This document shows, one piece after another, positions 1 through 10,394 of a stretch of DNA of 64,000 bases (position 1 is its first letter; every line of letters starts with the position of its first letter). The stretch spans positions 1-64,000 of the forward strand of contig NZ_JAOTQN010000005.1 of NCBI RefSeq assembly GCF_025641885.1. The letters run 5' to 3'. The translations under genes were made by a program, and so were the position numbers. The notes beneath the pieces are model-generated. The model was not told the DNA's origin, did no database searches, and saw only the letters and a list, made by a program, of their open reading frames with translations. This stretch comes from Pyrobaculum sp. 3827-6. GTDB lineage: Archaea > Thermoproteota > Thermoprotei > Thermoproteales > Thermoproteaceae.

Positions 1-2
1 GG

Positions 3-3000
3 CGGCTGGCCGAGGCGGTGGCCGCGGTGAGGCGTGAGTACGAGCCGTACTTCACAACTGTGAGGCTCTTGGGTAGGGAGGTGGAGGTCCCGGTGTTTAA
101 ACAGCCTACTGTACCGGCGGAGGTCTTCGAGAGGGCTTTGGCAGTGGTGTTGCTGGCTGAGCTAGCGAGAAGACAGAGAGAGGTGGCGGAGCACGTGGGC
201 AAGAGGATAGAGGCAATAGCCCTAAACGCCCTGGAGGAGCTTAGCCTACGTGCCGGCGTAGAGGAGGCAAAACGCGTCTGGGCTAAGGCGATTAGAGAGG
301 CTAGGGAGGCCCTCCAGCCTCCCTTTGCGAAGCTGTCCACCGGCGACGCCGACGTCTACGCCTTGAGGAGGGCGGCCGAGGCCGTTCTCGAAGTAGCTGG
401 GAGACTCGGCGTAAAGACGAGGGCGGTCGAGGCGGCTCTCGAATTGACAAGACCGGGGGCCGCCGAGGCCGTTGTCAAATACTTTAAGACATTAGAAGAA
501 TTTAGAAAGACTCCTAGTGGAGAGAGGGAGGAGGAGCTTAGGCGCCTAGGCCAAGAGGCGCCTAACGCCATTTCGCTGTTGTTAAAGACAGGAGCCAGGC
601 CTGGCGAGGAGTCGGCTAAGCTGGTTGAAGTATTTAGGAGGGAGGCGCTGGAGGCTACAACCACAGAGCTTGCGAGGTTGAGGGCTGAGCTGGAGAAGTA
701 CCTCGACCCAGACTCGGCGAGGCTTCTGATCAGAATCGCCTCGATTTCGCCCTCCGCGGCTGAGGCGGCCCTGGCTCTGTACTCAGCGAGGGAGGTTGTA
801 GGCGGCGCCAAGGACGTGGAGAGGGCTAGGGCTGTGTTGAAGGAGTACGTCAAGGCCCTTGAGGCCTACCCACGCCTGGTGGAGTACTTGAGGTCTCCCG
901 TGCTGGGGGAGAGGGAGCTGGCGTATGTCATCTGGGCTTCTGAAAAGCTTAATCTCAAAACGGCGTCGGAGATGCTTAGGGCTTTGGGGAGGGCTTATGA
1001 GCTGTTTGACGCCTACGGCCGGGAGAGGCTGTATAACACGCTGTACGACCAGCTTCTGCCTTACCTGGGCTGGGAGCCTGAGAGAGCGCTTTTGAGGGCT
1101 CCGGTGGATGCCCACGTTATGAACCGCCTGGGTGCCTCCCTGGTCAAGAGCGCATACAGCCGCTGGCTTTTCTTCGACGCCTTCGGCGAGGCCCTCAGGG
1201 AGTCGGCCACGCTGGTAGACCTCCCCATCACCGTGGGCATGCCCGTCAAGGTAGAGGCCGCCGACCTCCTCTTCTTCCTTCCGAGGAGGGAGTACCCAGA
1301 CAAGGTGGCTAGACACGTAAAGAGGTGGGACTGGGGCGGGGTGAGGGAGGGCATCCAGCGCTACTACAAGACGGAGGGGAGACAGCACAGGGCGCTGGCG
1401 GAGCTGTTGGCTAGGGCTGGCAGAGTCCTGGCGCTTGAGGGCGCCGCCGAGGCGCTTAGGGGAAGGGCGCCAGACGCCGTCGCGGCCGCGGCGGCGGCCA
1501 GGGCCGCGTTGGAGGAGGCCCAGATGCTCTACAGAGCCAAGAAGCTGACCGGGAGGGATGTAGACGCCTCCAAAGCCGGGGAGAGGTACAGCCAGCACCT
1601 CAGACAGCTGAGGGAGTTTTTGATGCAGATAGACGAGAAGAAATTAGAAGAGCTGCGGAGGTGGTTCGGGCCGGGTGCTCTTTCTCTCGTGAGGATAGAC
1701 CCGGAGGAGGCTGTCAGCAGGCTGATTAAGTGGGCCACGCCTGAGAGGGTGCTGGCGTGGCTGGTTGACCTTAAGCTGGAGGGCGTTGCAGATACTGTTG
1801 CGAAGTCAATTGAGGCCTACCGCCTCTACAGGAGGTTTGAGCGTTGGATGGAGCCGAGGCGCACATTCGTGAGAGAGGGTGGAGTTGTTTCAGTAGCCAA
1901 AGCACTTGACGTAGAGGCGAGGTACCAGCCGTCTATGCTAGAGGACGCTGTTGTGAGAAGCGTCGGTAGGTGGGCTCATGGACGTGTCAAGAGGCTTGAA
2001 GAAGAAGTGAGCAGAGTGGCGTCTCACCTGGCTAGGCACCACGCAGAGGGCAGAATCGAGCTTCCGAGCGCAGTAGCGCAGTGGCTCTGGGAGAGGGGAT
2101 ATTTCGACCTCGGCAGACTGCTGAGGGAGGTTCAGCCCTCCGAGGAGGTGTATAGGCAGTACAGAGACGCGGTGAGGGGCGTCGTTGAGGAGCTCAAGGC
2201 CGTGGCCAAGTTCTCGCCGGGGGCAAAACACGAGGTGGAGCGCATCGCGAAGGAGTGGTACGGGGAGGGAGGCCTCAGGCGCTACGTGGCTGTGATTGCG
2301 CTACAAGAGCTGGCTAAAGTGGAGCCGGCCCGCGCGAGGGAGGCCGCGCTCTACAAGCAACTGCCAGAGGAGCTTAGGCGTATGGCGGAGGCCGAGGTTG
2401 CAGACGTGGAGAAGGCGTTGGTGAGAGAGGGCTTCTACGACTCCGCGCTTAGACCGGTTTGGAGAGCCCTCTGGCTGAGGGGGAGGGAGGGCGAGGATCC
2501 GAGGGCCTACGCCGAGAGGCTTATTGCGAGAATCGAGGCGTTGGCGGGTAGGGGCGACCTTCCAGACGAAGTGGCGGAGAGGACCGTCTCGGCGTTGAGG
2601 GAGCTGGCGGCAACGTCTCTAGACAACCCGTTGCTGTACGAGAGGGCTGTCAAGGCGGGCGACGCCGTGGCGGAGGCGGCGGCCCATCTGGTGAGGACAG
2701 GCGCCCTCGGCCTCGGCTACGGCGCCGCCGAGCTTTTGAAGAGGGCGGCTGAGGCGGTGGGCCGCATAGCCAAGTCTAGAGAGCTGTTGCTGGAGGCCAT
2801 CTACAGAGCCATGGATAGAGACGTGGCTGAGGCTCTTGAGACGTACCGCCGCTACCTCGCGGAGGGGAGGATGCCCGCCCCGCGGGGCCTTGTCCAGGCC
2901 TACGTGACGAGGAGTGGGAAGGTGGCCGACTTCTTGGCTAGGCGCCTTGCATTGGAGACTGCTCTTCACGCCCAGGAGGGGGAGGTGCTCCGCTTCTACT

Positions 3001-6000
3001 TCGTCTACCACCCGGCTCTGGGCGGTGTGCTGAGGGAGGTGGTTGGGCGCTTCGCCGCCGGGGTTAGAGACGCCGAGAGGGTCCAGCTGGGCGTCGCGCC
3101 TCCCGAGTACATTCTCACGACGAAGGCGGTGGGCGCCGTCTTGGCGAGAGACGGCGTCGTTGCGTACAGCAAACACCTCGACGAGGTGTTGAAGAAGCTC
3201 TACCACCTCTCCGAGTGGTGGCGCGTTGAGAAGTTCGTAAAGCCCGAGATGCACGAAGCGCTGAGAGCAACAAACCAGCACTACAGAGACCTCCTGAAGA
3301 AGCTGGAGGTGGAGTGGTACGACCCCAAGGCCCTGGAGCTCTACCTATCCTCCATAGCCGCCCACGGCTTCATACTGCGGTTGATAGAAGAGGCCAGGCA
3401 GAGGCGGGAGGCTTTGTGGAGCTGGCCGGATGGAAACGCCCTGGCTCTGCTGTACAGGCTGTCCGTCGAGACGGGGATGGAGGCTTTCGACGCCTTGATT
3501 TCCTATGCTAAGAAGATGTCTAGGGCGAGCGGTAGACCCCTACTAGAGGAGGCTAAGCTTGCCCTCAACCTGGGCTATCTGCGGAGGTGGCTTGAGTTTA
3601 TGGCGGGGGAGACCATGGCCCCCGCGGCGAGGAGGGAGCCGTACTTCACACTGGCGGCCCGCCTATACGCGGCGGCTTCTGGAGAGGATGTGGAGAAGGT
3701 GATACGCCGCGCCGAGGAGAAGCTCGAGGGACTCGGCCTACCACCCGGCTTCAAGATAGAAGACGAGCCCTGGTGGACGGAGTGGGTAGAGGCAAAGAGG
3801 ATGGGAAAAACAGAGGCGAAGAAGGCAGAGGCGTTGGAAAAGACTAAGCCGCCGGAGGCGGCTAAAGCCGCTGAGGCTGTAAAGCAGAAGGCGGCTGAGG
3901 TTGTGAGGCCGGCGGAGGTCTTGAAGCCTCCGGAGGAGGTCTTGAGGAGGCTGTCTGAGGGCGAGAAGCCAGTCCAGAGGCCGGCTGAGGAGGCTAGGGA
4001 GAGGCCGCATGTCGGCTTTATTCCTGAGAGGTACAGGGGCGTATCTGCCGTCTCCTGGCTTGCCTCGGCGAGAGGGAGGGTGGAGCTGTCTAGGGAGGCG
4101 GCTGAGGCGGTTGACAAGGCTGTGAGGAGGGCTGTGGAGAGGGTGAAGGCTAGGTACGTGGAGAGGTTGATGAAAAGGGGCGGCATGGCCCTCGTAGAGG
4201 CGGCCGAGTCCCTCGTCGGCGACGTCTACAGCTTGATATGGCACGCGGTGGACTCGCCGGAGGCCCTTCACTACCTGGCGATACTTCTGGATAGGGCAGA
4301 GGACGTGGTCCACGGCATGGAGCCGAGAAGCCCCGTGGAGGCAGACGCCGCGAGGGTATTCGCTGAGGTGAGGGAGAGGCTTGAGAGGATAAGGGCGGAG
4401 CTGGGGGAGGAGGCGGCGGAGGAGGCTTGGCGCTACGCATATGCGGTGGGCAGGGAGGTGCTGAGGGCGCTGATCTCAACGCACGAAAACGCCCTGAGGG
4501 GAATTGCCACCGTCGAGCAGGCCCTGAGGCTCACCGCCTTCGCCGGGGCGGCTACAGAGTCCCTAATCGCCCTCCACCACGGGCTGTACAGCGAGGCTGT
4601 TGTGTCGGCGGTGGCCGGCGCGCTGGCGCTTGTGGAGGAGAGCCGCTTCGAGAGGGCAGTTGAGTACGTGAAGAGGGCGGCGGAGGCGGCTTACGAAGCT
4701 CTGCGTGAAGTTTTCGAGAAGGCGAGGGTGGCACTTGAGAGGCTTTACGAGCTGTTTGTAGAGGCTGTCGCCAGGATCGTCGGCTGGGTGGATGAGCACA
4801 GGGCTTGGCTGTTCCTGGCGGCGGCCGCGGCGGCTGGCGTAGTCACGTGGGCCTTTGCCAACGACGTTCTCGGCTCTGTAGAGCTGGGGAGGCTGGCTGA
4901 GGCGGCCAGCATTGCGCCTATCTTCGGCTTCGCCCGGGAGGCGCCGGCTAGGCCGGAGAGGGTGAAGAGAGAGGTGGCGGAGGCCTGGGTGGAGAGGGGA
5001 GAGCCTTTGCTTAGGCAGACGGAAAAGCTCTACCAAGCTGTTAAGGAGAAGAGCGCCAAGCCGGGGGATCTGCGTAGCCTCGGCAGCGCCGAGAGGGCGG
5101 CGGCTGTGCTGGCGGCTCACGCCTTTAGGAGGGCGGCCGAGGCGTATCTGAGGGAGGGGCTGGAGAGGGCTGTGGTTGTGTTCAGACTAGAGCTGGGCGC
5201 CGTGAGGGAGGGCCTCGGAGAGATCATGAAGAGGGAGCCCGGGGGAGGTGGGTTTATTCGGCGGGTTTTGCAACAGCTTGAGATTAGGGAGGGGGCGGGG
5301 TGGGTGGAGGGGCTTGTCAACGCTGTTAGAGACGAGCTGTCCAGGTACGGAGGGGCCACAGTCGCCGAGAAGGCCCTCGCGGCTCTACACACGCTGGAGA
5401 CGGGAGGCGCCTACACAAAGGCGGCGGCCGGCGCCATGCGCATGGGCAGATTCGTAGAATTGCTGGAGGCGGAGCCAAAGACGGCCTACGGGAGATTCTA
5501 CAAAGGGCCGAGCGGAAGAGGTAGATTTAAGGCGGAGGACATCGTGGAGAGGGTTAAGCTCGAACGACTGCTAGCCCCCGGTTTCGCCGAGGAGGGGTTG
5601 CAGAAAGAGCTGGAGGGGGAAATCGCCAAGACGGCCGACAGAAAAGAGGCCGCCAAAAGAGTCGGGGAGATACTGCAGAGCCGCCTTGAAAAGGTGGAGA
5701 AGGCGCCGGTGGGGGCGCCGGCGCTGGCCGGCCTGCTAGCCACAGACGTAACTTTCGAGAAGGAGAACAAGGCGGTGAAGTTGAGCACTACGCATCTGGG
5801 GATGGCAGAGCTGTTTGCGAGGGTGTTCGGCCTCTCCAGAATCTCGGTCAACTTCAAGGAGACGAGGCACGGAGAGAGGCCTCAGATGGAGCTGAGGGCG
5901 GAGCCGCCCGAAGAGATTTTCCGCCAATACGGCCGCGTGTTGAAGTGGCTAGCGGAGGAGGGCGGCTGGGAACAGCTCAAGGCTGTAGTAGAGGAAGGCG

Positions 6001-7862
6001 TCAAGGCGCTAAGCGATAAGGCGGCGGGAAAGGGGGACGACGAGGTGAAACAAGTAGATCCGCAGAGGGTGGCTGAGGAGGTGGTGCAAGAGCTGAGGAA
6101 AGCCTACGAGGAGGCGGCGAAGAAAGTCGAAAAGACCCTTGACTACTACACACAGCCGGAGAAGTACTGGGCCGGGGTGGCGCGGGAGATGGCTTTTGAA
6201 AACGCCTCTCTGGCGCGGTTCTTCCTCTCGTGGCTGTCTATGTACCTATGGGCTGTGAAGGATAAGAACGAGAAGGCGGTGGCTGACTCCCTCACCGCCA
6301 GTAAGGCTGTGGCGGAGTTCCTCACCGCCGCCGTCATGGGCGACGGAAGCATACAGAGTGGAGAAGTGACGCTGACCATAGGCAAATTGTCCACGAGGGG
6401 AGAGGAGGACGGGGCTGGTGAAGAGGGCGCCGGCGGAGCCAAGACAAAAGAGGAAGAGGCTGAGACCATAACACACGTCCACAAGGCGGCGCTGGCGCTG
6501 GGCGTCTTGGCGAAGGCGGGACATGCGCCGGAGAGGGTGTACGCCAAAGTTGATGAAAAAAGCAGGTGGTTTGAGCTGGCGTGGGGCGTCGACGCGGCCA
6601 GGGGCTTTCTGTCCAGCGCCTCTCTCTGGCTGTACGCCGTGGAGCTAGCTGGCGGAAGCGACGAGATAAGAATTAAGTACTCAAGGGCCCTGGAGATCGT
6701 GGGCGTGGAGGCCCGCCTAGAGGGCTTCACCACCGAGGGCAAGAGGCCGAAGGCCAGGCTTGTGGTGAGACTCGGCGGAGACGTGGCCGAGTACACAATA
6801 CGCTTGCATAAAAACAACACTGTAGTGGTTGAATTCGGCACAACCGACCGCGAGGAGGCTGAGCGGAGGGCGGCGGTGCTGAGGGCTGTGGGGGTGAGAG
6901 TCGAGGTGAAGAAGAAATACGACAAGTCCCGCGGCCGCGACGTGTGGTACATAGCCGTAACCACCAACGCCCTAGCCGCCGACTCCGTACACGAGACTGT
7001 TAGAGGGGCGGTGGCTGATTTCCTCGGGCAGTGCAGAGAGACGGGTGTGCTGAAGGAAGACGTCTACAGACGCCTAGCCGCGAAGTTCGAAAGGGGAGTG
7101 CCTGAGTGGGGAGAGGTGAGGTTCTCCGTAAGGCTGACAAAAGACGGCGCTGTGGTAGTGCACTATAGACCCAGCGACCCGCAGTCCTTCAGAGAGGCGG
7201 TGGAGCTTCTGCGGGGGCTTGGCATGAGGGACAGCTGTGAGGGAGAGTGGTGCATTGTGCACTTCACCGCTAGGGAGCCGAGGGAGGGCGAGGAGGGCTA
7301 CGTCTACATCACAGCCGACGGCCTTAGGTATATCGGCTGGCTGGCCCTACACGGCGACGAGAAGGCCCAGCGGCTGAAAGAAATGCTCCTAAGAGAAGCC
7401 GAGGCGAGGGGAGTGGAGGTGCGTAGGCGGCTAGAGCAGTACTTCAGAGAGGGGGAGCAGTGGGGCTCCGTAAAGCCGCCTATTGAGAAAGAGGTTGAGG
7501 TAGAGGGTAAAAAGGTGAGGGTGCGCGTCGAGGCGGTGGAAGCCGGCGTAAAGCAAGGCAAGACAAGGGAACACCTAGTCGTCGAGATAAGGGCAAAGGT
7601 GGTTGAAGAGAACCACGAATTCGCGGTGGAGAAGGAGGCCAAGTTCTTCAAAACCAGAGGCGAGATTAAGGGCTACGTAATCATACGCGACGAGGGCGGA
7701 CGCGAGGCAGACTACGCGAGGACAGCCGCCGTGCTGAAAGCACTAGGCGTAAAGCAGTGGAACAGAAAAGAAGACCAGCTACAGCTCACCGGAGGCGCCC
7801 TAGACGCTCTGATGAAGCTAGAACCCGTATGCGCCACCCTAGGCATATGCCAAAAAACATAA
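3..7862 (+). CDS. Giant PaRep2b-type protein, 5' end outside window
   Basis: The frame is open from the window edge, so the gene probably begins upstream; the first usable start seen is a GTG at 18, giving 2614 residues. The product is overwhelmingly helical and rich in Ala, Glu, Arg and Leu. Around residues 1265-1340 there is a Pro/Glu/Lys/Ala linker, and near residue 1597 one hydrophobic stretch (WLFLAAAAAAGVVTWAFA) that could span a membrane. The last ~500 residues look like the PaRep2b family of Pyrobaculum, with an AAVMGDGSI segment near residue 2105. No catalytic function is known for the family. The stop codon overlaps the TATA box of the downstream tRNA gene. Such genes are repeated and variable in Pyrobaculum, so this is an accessory locus. 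The family call rests on recognition of the C-terminal part, not on a search. Confidence 0.75.
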   Translation, partial: RLAEAVAAVRREYEPYFTTVRLLGREVEVPVFKQPTVPAEVFERALAVVLLAELARRQREVAEHVGKRIEAIALNALEELSLRAGVEEAKRVWAKAIREAREALQPPFAKLSTGDADVYALRRAAEAVLEVAGRLGVKTRAVEAALELTRPGAAEAVVKYFKTLEEFRKTPSGEREEELRRLGQEAPNAISLLLKTGARPGEESAKLVEVFRREALEATTTELARLRAELEKYLDPDSARLLIRIASISPSAAEAALALYSAREVVGGAKDVERARAVLKEYVKALEAYPRLVEYLRSPVLGERELAYVIWASEKLNLKTASEMLRALGRAYELFDAYGRERLYNTLYDQLLPYLGWEPERALLRAPVDAHVMNRLGASLVKSAYSRWLFFDAFGEALRESATLVDLPITVGMPVKVEAADLLFFLPRREYPDKVARHVKRWDWGGVREGIQRYYKTEGRQHRALAELLARAGRVLALEGAAEALRGRAPDAVAAAAAARAALEEAQMLYRAKKLTGRDVDASKAGERYSQHLRQLREFLMQIDEKKLEELRRWFGPGALSLVRIDPEEAVSRLIKWATPERVLAWLVDLKLEGVADTVAKSIEAYRLYRRFERWMEPRRTFVREGGVVSVAKALDVEARYQPSMLEDAVVRSVGRWAHGRVKRLEEEVSRVASHLARHHAEGRIELPSAVAQWLWERGYFDLGRLLREVQPSEEVYRQYRDAVRGVVEELKAVAKFSPGAKHEVERIAKEWYGEGGLRRYVAVIALQELAKVEPARAREAALYKQLPEELRRMAEAEVADVEKALVREGFYDSALRPVWRALWLRGREGEDPRAYAERLIARIEALAGRGDLPDEVAERTVSALRELAATSLDNPLLYERAVKAGDAVAEAAAHLVRTGALGLGYGAAELLKRAAEAVGRIAKSRELLLEAIYRAMDRDVAEALETYRRYLAEGRMPAPRGLVQAYVTRSGKVADFLARRLALETALHAQEGEVLRFYFVYHPALGGVLREVVGRFAAGVRDAERVQLGVAPPEYILTTKAVGAVLARDGVVAYSKHLDEVLKKLYHLSEWWRVEKFVKPEMHEALRATNQHYRDLLKKLEVEWYDPKALELYLSSIAAHGFILRLIEEARQRREALWSWPDGNALALLYRLSVETGMEAFDALISYAKKMSRASGRPLLEEAKLALNLGYLRRWLEFMAGETMAPAARREPYFTLAARLYAAASGEDVEKVIRRAEEKLEGLGLPPGFKIEDEPWWTEWVEAKRMGKTEAKKAEALEKTKPPEAAKAAEAVKQKAAEVVRPAEVLKPPEEVLRRLSEGEKPVQRPAEEARERPHVGFIPERYRGVSAVSWLASARGRVELSREAAEAVDKAVRRAVERVKARYVERLMKRGGMALVEAAESLVGDVYSLIWHAVDSPEALHYLAILLDRAEDVVHGMEPRSPVEADAARVFAEVRERLERIRAELGEEAAEEAWRYAYAVGREVLRALISTHENALRGIATVEQALRLTAFAGAATESLIALHHGLYSEAVVSAVAGALALVEESRFERAVEYVKRAAEAAYEALREVFEKARVALERLYELFVEAVARIVGWVDEHRAWLFLAAAAAAGVVTWAFANDVLGSVELGRLAEAASIAPIFGFAREAPARPERVKREVAEAWVERGEPLLRQTEKLYQAVKEKSAKPGDLRSLGSAERAAAVLAAHAFRRAAEAYLREGLERAVVVFRLELGAVREGLGEIMKREPGGGGFIRRVLQQLEIREGAGWVEGLVNAVRDELSRYGGATVAEKALAALHTLETGGAYTKAAAGAMRMGRFVELLEAEPKTAYGRFYKGPSGRGRFKAEDIVERVKLERLLAPGFAEEGLQKELEGEIAKTADRKEAAKRVGEILQSRLEKVEKAPVGAPALAGLLATDVTFEKENKAVKLSTTHLGMAELFARVFGLSRISVNFKETRHGERPQMELRAEPPEEIFRQYGRVLKWLAEEGGWEQLKAVVEEGVKALSDKAAGKGDDEVKQVDPQRVAEEVVQELRKAYEEAAKKVEKTLDYYTQPEKYWAGVAREMAFENASLARFFLSWLSMYLWAVKDKNEKAVADSLTASKAVAEFLTAAVMGDGSIQSGEVTLTIGKLSTRGEEDGAGEEGAGGAKTKEEEAETITHVHKAALALGVLAKAGHAPERVYAKVDEKSRWFELAWGVDAARGFLSSASLWLYAVELAGGSDEIRIKYSRALEIVGVEARLEGFTTEGKRPKARLVVRLGGDVAEYTIRLHKNNTVVVEFGTTDREEAERRAAVLRAVGVRVEVKKKYDKSRGRDVWYIAVTTNALAADSVHETVRGAVADFLGQCRETGVLKEDVYRRLAAKFERGVPEWGEVRFSVRLTKDGAVVVHYRPSDPQSFREAVELLRGLGMRDSCEGEWCIVHFTAREPREGEEGYVYITADGLRYIGWLALHGDEKAQRLKEMLLREAEARGVEVRRRLEQYFREGEQWGSVKPPIEKEVEVEGKKVRVRVEAVEAGVKQGKTREHLVVEIRAKVVEENHEFAVEKEAKFFKTRGEIKGYVIIRDEGGREADYARTAAVLKALGVKQWNRKEDQLQLTGGALDALMKLEPVCATLGICQKT

Positions 7863-7887
7863 AAACACCCAATACATTAGTAAAGGG

Positions 7888-7962
7888 GGGCCCGTAGCTC
7901 AGTCCGGTTGGAGCGGCGGCCTTCGGAGCCGTAGGTCGTGGGTTCAAATCCCACCGGGCCCG
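7888..7962 (+). tRNA. tRNA-Arg (anticodon UCG), no intron
   Basis: A full cloverleaf can be drawn. Acceptor stem GGGCCCG (7888-7894) pairs with CGGGCCC (7955-7961), discriminator G at 7962. D stem GCTC/GAGC; anticodon stem GCGGC/GCCGT with loop CTTCGGA, so the anticodon is UCG (Arg, CGA codons). T stem GTGGG/CCCAC with loop TTCAAAT. CCA is not encoded. An AT-rich TATA element (CATAAAAAC) lies about 25 bases upstream, overlapping the stop of the PaRep2b gene. tRNA genes are common integration sites, and accessory sequence lies on both sides of this one. Confidence 0.97.
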
Positions 7963-8129
7963 CCTCGACGCCGTTCACCTATGTCGCACTTGATGACTTA
8001 GCTGTGTACATGTGGTACTGACAGCGGCGTAGTTTCATACGCGTCGCATTATTACGGTTAAATTATTGTTATTTACCATGTATGGCTGATTAATAAAACT
8101 ACTAAAACTACTATAGCAACTGCCAGTAT
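7963..8129. other. AT-rich spacer after tRNA-Arg, no gene seen
   Basis: The first ~60 bases are mixed in composition; the rest (8040-8115) is markedly AT-rich with short ACTA repeats. I see no convincing ORF, tRNA copy or direct repeat of the tRNA 3' end. It separates the tRNA from a decayed transporter gene and may be old insertion debris. Confidence 0.5.
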
Positions 8130-8428
8130 ATGTCTTCGCTTATGATACGGTCGATGCTGGGCGACTCCGGCGGGTTGCTAACAATAGCACTAATCGCTGG
8201 CTTGGCACGCGGGCTTATACACACGACCGAGACAGCGTTCATCGCTGAGATGTATCCCACACATGCCCGCACCGCCAATCTGTCTCTTATCAATATGGCG
8301 ACGCCGTTTTAGCGGCGTCCGCCTTCCTCATCATGACATGGATTCCACAACAGGTGGGTGGTAAACCCGGGGCTGGGCTTCTCAACGCATTATTATATAG
8401 TCGTTCTATGCCTGCCGAGCCGTTATAA
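8130..8428 (+). pseudogene. Decayed MFS transporter, C-terminal fragment
   Basis: The first 60 codons (8130-8312) encode a piece ending in AEMYPTHARTANLSLINMA, which resembles the AEMYPTxxR stretch of major facilitator superfamily sugar/metabolite transporters just before a late transmembrane helix. The frame then hits a TAG, while another frame continues from about 8315 with a hydrophobic stretch and a tail containing IPQQVGGKPG, reminiscent of the end of such transporters, closing at 8428. No upstream part of an MFS protein (about 400 residues) exists here. The gene is therefore truncated and frameshifted. Family assignment is by motif recognition only. Confidence 0.6.
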
Positions 8429-8450
8429 TTGGGATTTTTAGGGAGAGGAC

Positions 8451-10394
8451 ATGATAGTGGCGGTGGACGTAGGCGGCACCTTCACCGACTTTGTGGCGGT
8501 GGATGAGGAGGGGCGCCTCTTGGCGTATAAAATCCTTTCGACGCCTAGAAAGCCGGAACAAGCCGTCGTCGATGGCCTCTCCCGGTTGCCGAAGGTGGAG
8601 GAGGTCCTCCACGCCTCCACAATAGGGACTAACGCCTTGCTGGGGCAGATGGGGCTGGAGTTGCCGAAGGTGGCTCTCTTCACCACGAAGGGGTTTAGGG
8701 ACGTGATTGAAATCGGGAGGCAGAACCGGCCGAGGCTGTACGATCTCTATTTCGACAAGCCCAGGCCCATAGTGCCCAGAGAGCTGAGGTTTGAAGTTGA
8801 CGAGAGGACGCTCGCCAACGGGACCGTGCTGAAGGAGGTAGACCCCGGCGAGGTTGAGCAGTACGCAAAGAAGGCCGTGGAGTCGGGCGTGGTCTCCGTA
8901 GCCGTGTCTTTCCTCCACTCGTATATAAACCCCTCAAACGAGGCGAGGGCCGGCGAGGTTCTGAGGAGGTTTTTCCGCTACGTGTCCCTATCCAGCGAGG
9001 TGGCGCCGGAGCCTAGGGAGTACGAGAGGACCTCGACGGCGGTGGTCAACGCCGCCTTGATGCCGCTGGTGGGCCGCTACCTGGAGGAGCTGGGGAGATA
9101 CGCAGAGTCGCGGGGCGGCAGGCTCTACGTCATGTCCAGCTCCGGCGGGCTGGTGACCGCGGGGGAGGCCGCCAGGAAGCCGGTGCATTTAATAGAGTCC
9201 GGCCCAGCCGGCGGCGTCGTGGCCGCGGCGGAGTTCGCGAAGATTCTCGGACTGCCCCGTGTGATAAGCTTCGACATGGGGGGCACCACGGCCAAGGCCG
9301 GGACGGTGGTCAACTCGGAGCCCAGCATCACCACGGAGTACGAGGTGGGCGGCGAGGCGCACCACGGCAGGTTGGTAAAGGGCTCGGGGTACCCGGTGAG
9401 GTTTCCGCTTATCGACCTGGCGGAGGTGTCAGCCGGGGGCGGCACCATCATATGGAGAGACGAGGGCGGGGCGCTCAGGGTGGGGCCCGTCAGCGCGGGG
9501 GCGGAGCCCGGCCCGGTGTGCTACGGACGGGGCGGCGCGGAGCCCACTATCACAGACGCAAACGTCGTCCTGGGTCGCGTGGCGCAGTTGCTAGGGGGAG
9601 AGATGAAGCTAGACGCGGACGCCGCCTATAAATCCTTCAGGCGGCTGGGCGACCCCGTGGAGGTTGCCTGGAGCGCCGTCCAGCTTGCCAATCTCGAAAT
9701 GGCCAGGGCGGTCAGGCTGGTAACCGTGGAGAGGGGCCTCGACCCCTCTGAATTCGCCCTGTTTGCCTTCGGCGGCGCCGGCCCCCAGCACGCCGCGGAG
9801 CTGGCCGAGGAGCTGGGCGTCAAGACTGTGGTGATCCCCCCAGAGCCCGGCGTCTTCACGGCACTCGGCATGTTGTTTGCAGACAGCAAATTCGAGGCTA
9901 GGGCCTCCTACCCAAGAGACCTGGAGGAGGCCTACAGAAGACTTGAGGAGTCTCTCTCGCCCGTCGGCCCCACTTACTACGTCAGGCTGGCGGACGTGAG
10001 GTACCAGGGCCAGGGCTGGGAGCTAGTGGTGCCGGTAGGTAGACCCGCCTCTCTGGAGGAGGTGAGGAGGGCGTTTGAAGAGAAGCACCTCGCCACCTAC
10101 GGCTTCAAGCTAGACAGGCCGATAGAGGTGGTGACGGTAAGGGTGTTCGCGGTGGTGGCGCGGAAGAGGCCGAGACTGCGCGAGCCGGAGGCAACCGGCG
10201 AGCCAAAGCCTACACACCGCAGGGTATACTTCGGGGAGTGGGTAGAGGCTCCCGTATACAAGAGGGAGGAGCTACCGCGCGGATTTAAGACAGAGGGGCC
10301 GGCTGTTATAGAGGAGAGGCACTCGGCGACGGTAGTGCCGCCTAAGTGGAGAGTGGAGGTGGGCCCGCTCGGATCACTCGTGTTGAGGCAATGA
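8451..10394 (+). CDS. hyuA: Hydantoinase/oxoprolinase A-type subunit (HyuA)
   Basis: A 647-residue member of the HyuA family: ATP-dependent subunits of N-methylhydantoinase, 5-oxoprolinase and acetone/acetophenone carboxylase complexes, cytoplasmic. The N-terminus [16 protein letters not shown] is the phosphate-binding loop of the ASKHA fold; [13 protein letters not shown] follows near residue 50, and a second nucleotide-binding segment, [12 protein letters not shown], lies near residue 274. A TATA box (GTTATAATT, 8421-8430) lies about 24 bases upstream of the ATG, so the mRNA is probably leaderless. The stop overlaps the start of hyuB (ATGA), so the two are co-translated. Which substrate is used cannot be read from sequence; carboxylase versus hydantoinase is undecided. 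Confidence 0.88.
   Translation: MIVAVDVGGTFTDFVAVDEEGRLLAYKILSTPRKPEQAVVDGLSRLPKVEEVLHASTIGTNALLGQMGLELPKVALFTTKGFRDVIEIGRQNRPRLYDLYFDKPRPIVPRELRFEVDERTLANGTVLKEVDPGEVEQYAKKAVESGVVSVAVSFLHSYINPSNEARAGEVLRRFFRYVSLSSEVAPEPREYERTSTAVVNAALMPLVGRYLEELGRYAESRGGRLYVMSSSGGLVTAGEAARKPVHLIESGPAGGVVAAAEFAKILGLPRVISFDMGGTTAKAGTVVNSEPSITTEYEVGGEAHHGRLVKGSGYPVRFPLIDLAEVSAGGGTIIWRDEGGALRVGPVSAGAEPGPVCYGRGGAEPTITDANVVLGRVAQLLGGEMKLDADAAYKSFRRLGDPVEVAWSAVQLANLEMARAVRLVTVERGLDPSEFALFAFGGAGPQHAAELAEELGVKTVVIPPEPGVFTALGMLFADSKFEARASYPRDLEEAYRRLEESLSPVGPTYYVRLADVRYQGQGWELVVPVGRPASLEEVRRAFEEKHLATYGFKLDRPIEVVTVRVFAVVARKRPRLREPEATGEPKPTHRRVYFGEWVEAPVYKREELPRGFKTEGPAVIEERHSATVVPPKWRVEVGPLGSLVLRQ

Noticed and set aside
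783-1598. 271-codon minus-strand ORF and several others inside the PaRep2b gene
   Set aside because: GC-rich antisense shadows with no promoter or motif, opposite a clearly coding frame.
7988-8022. Possible box C/D sRNA (TTGATGA ... CTGA)
   Set aside because: Only about 21 bases separate the boxes, no D'/C' pair is present and no terminal stem forms.
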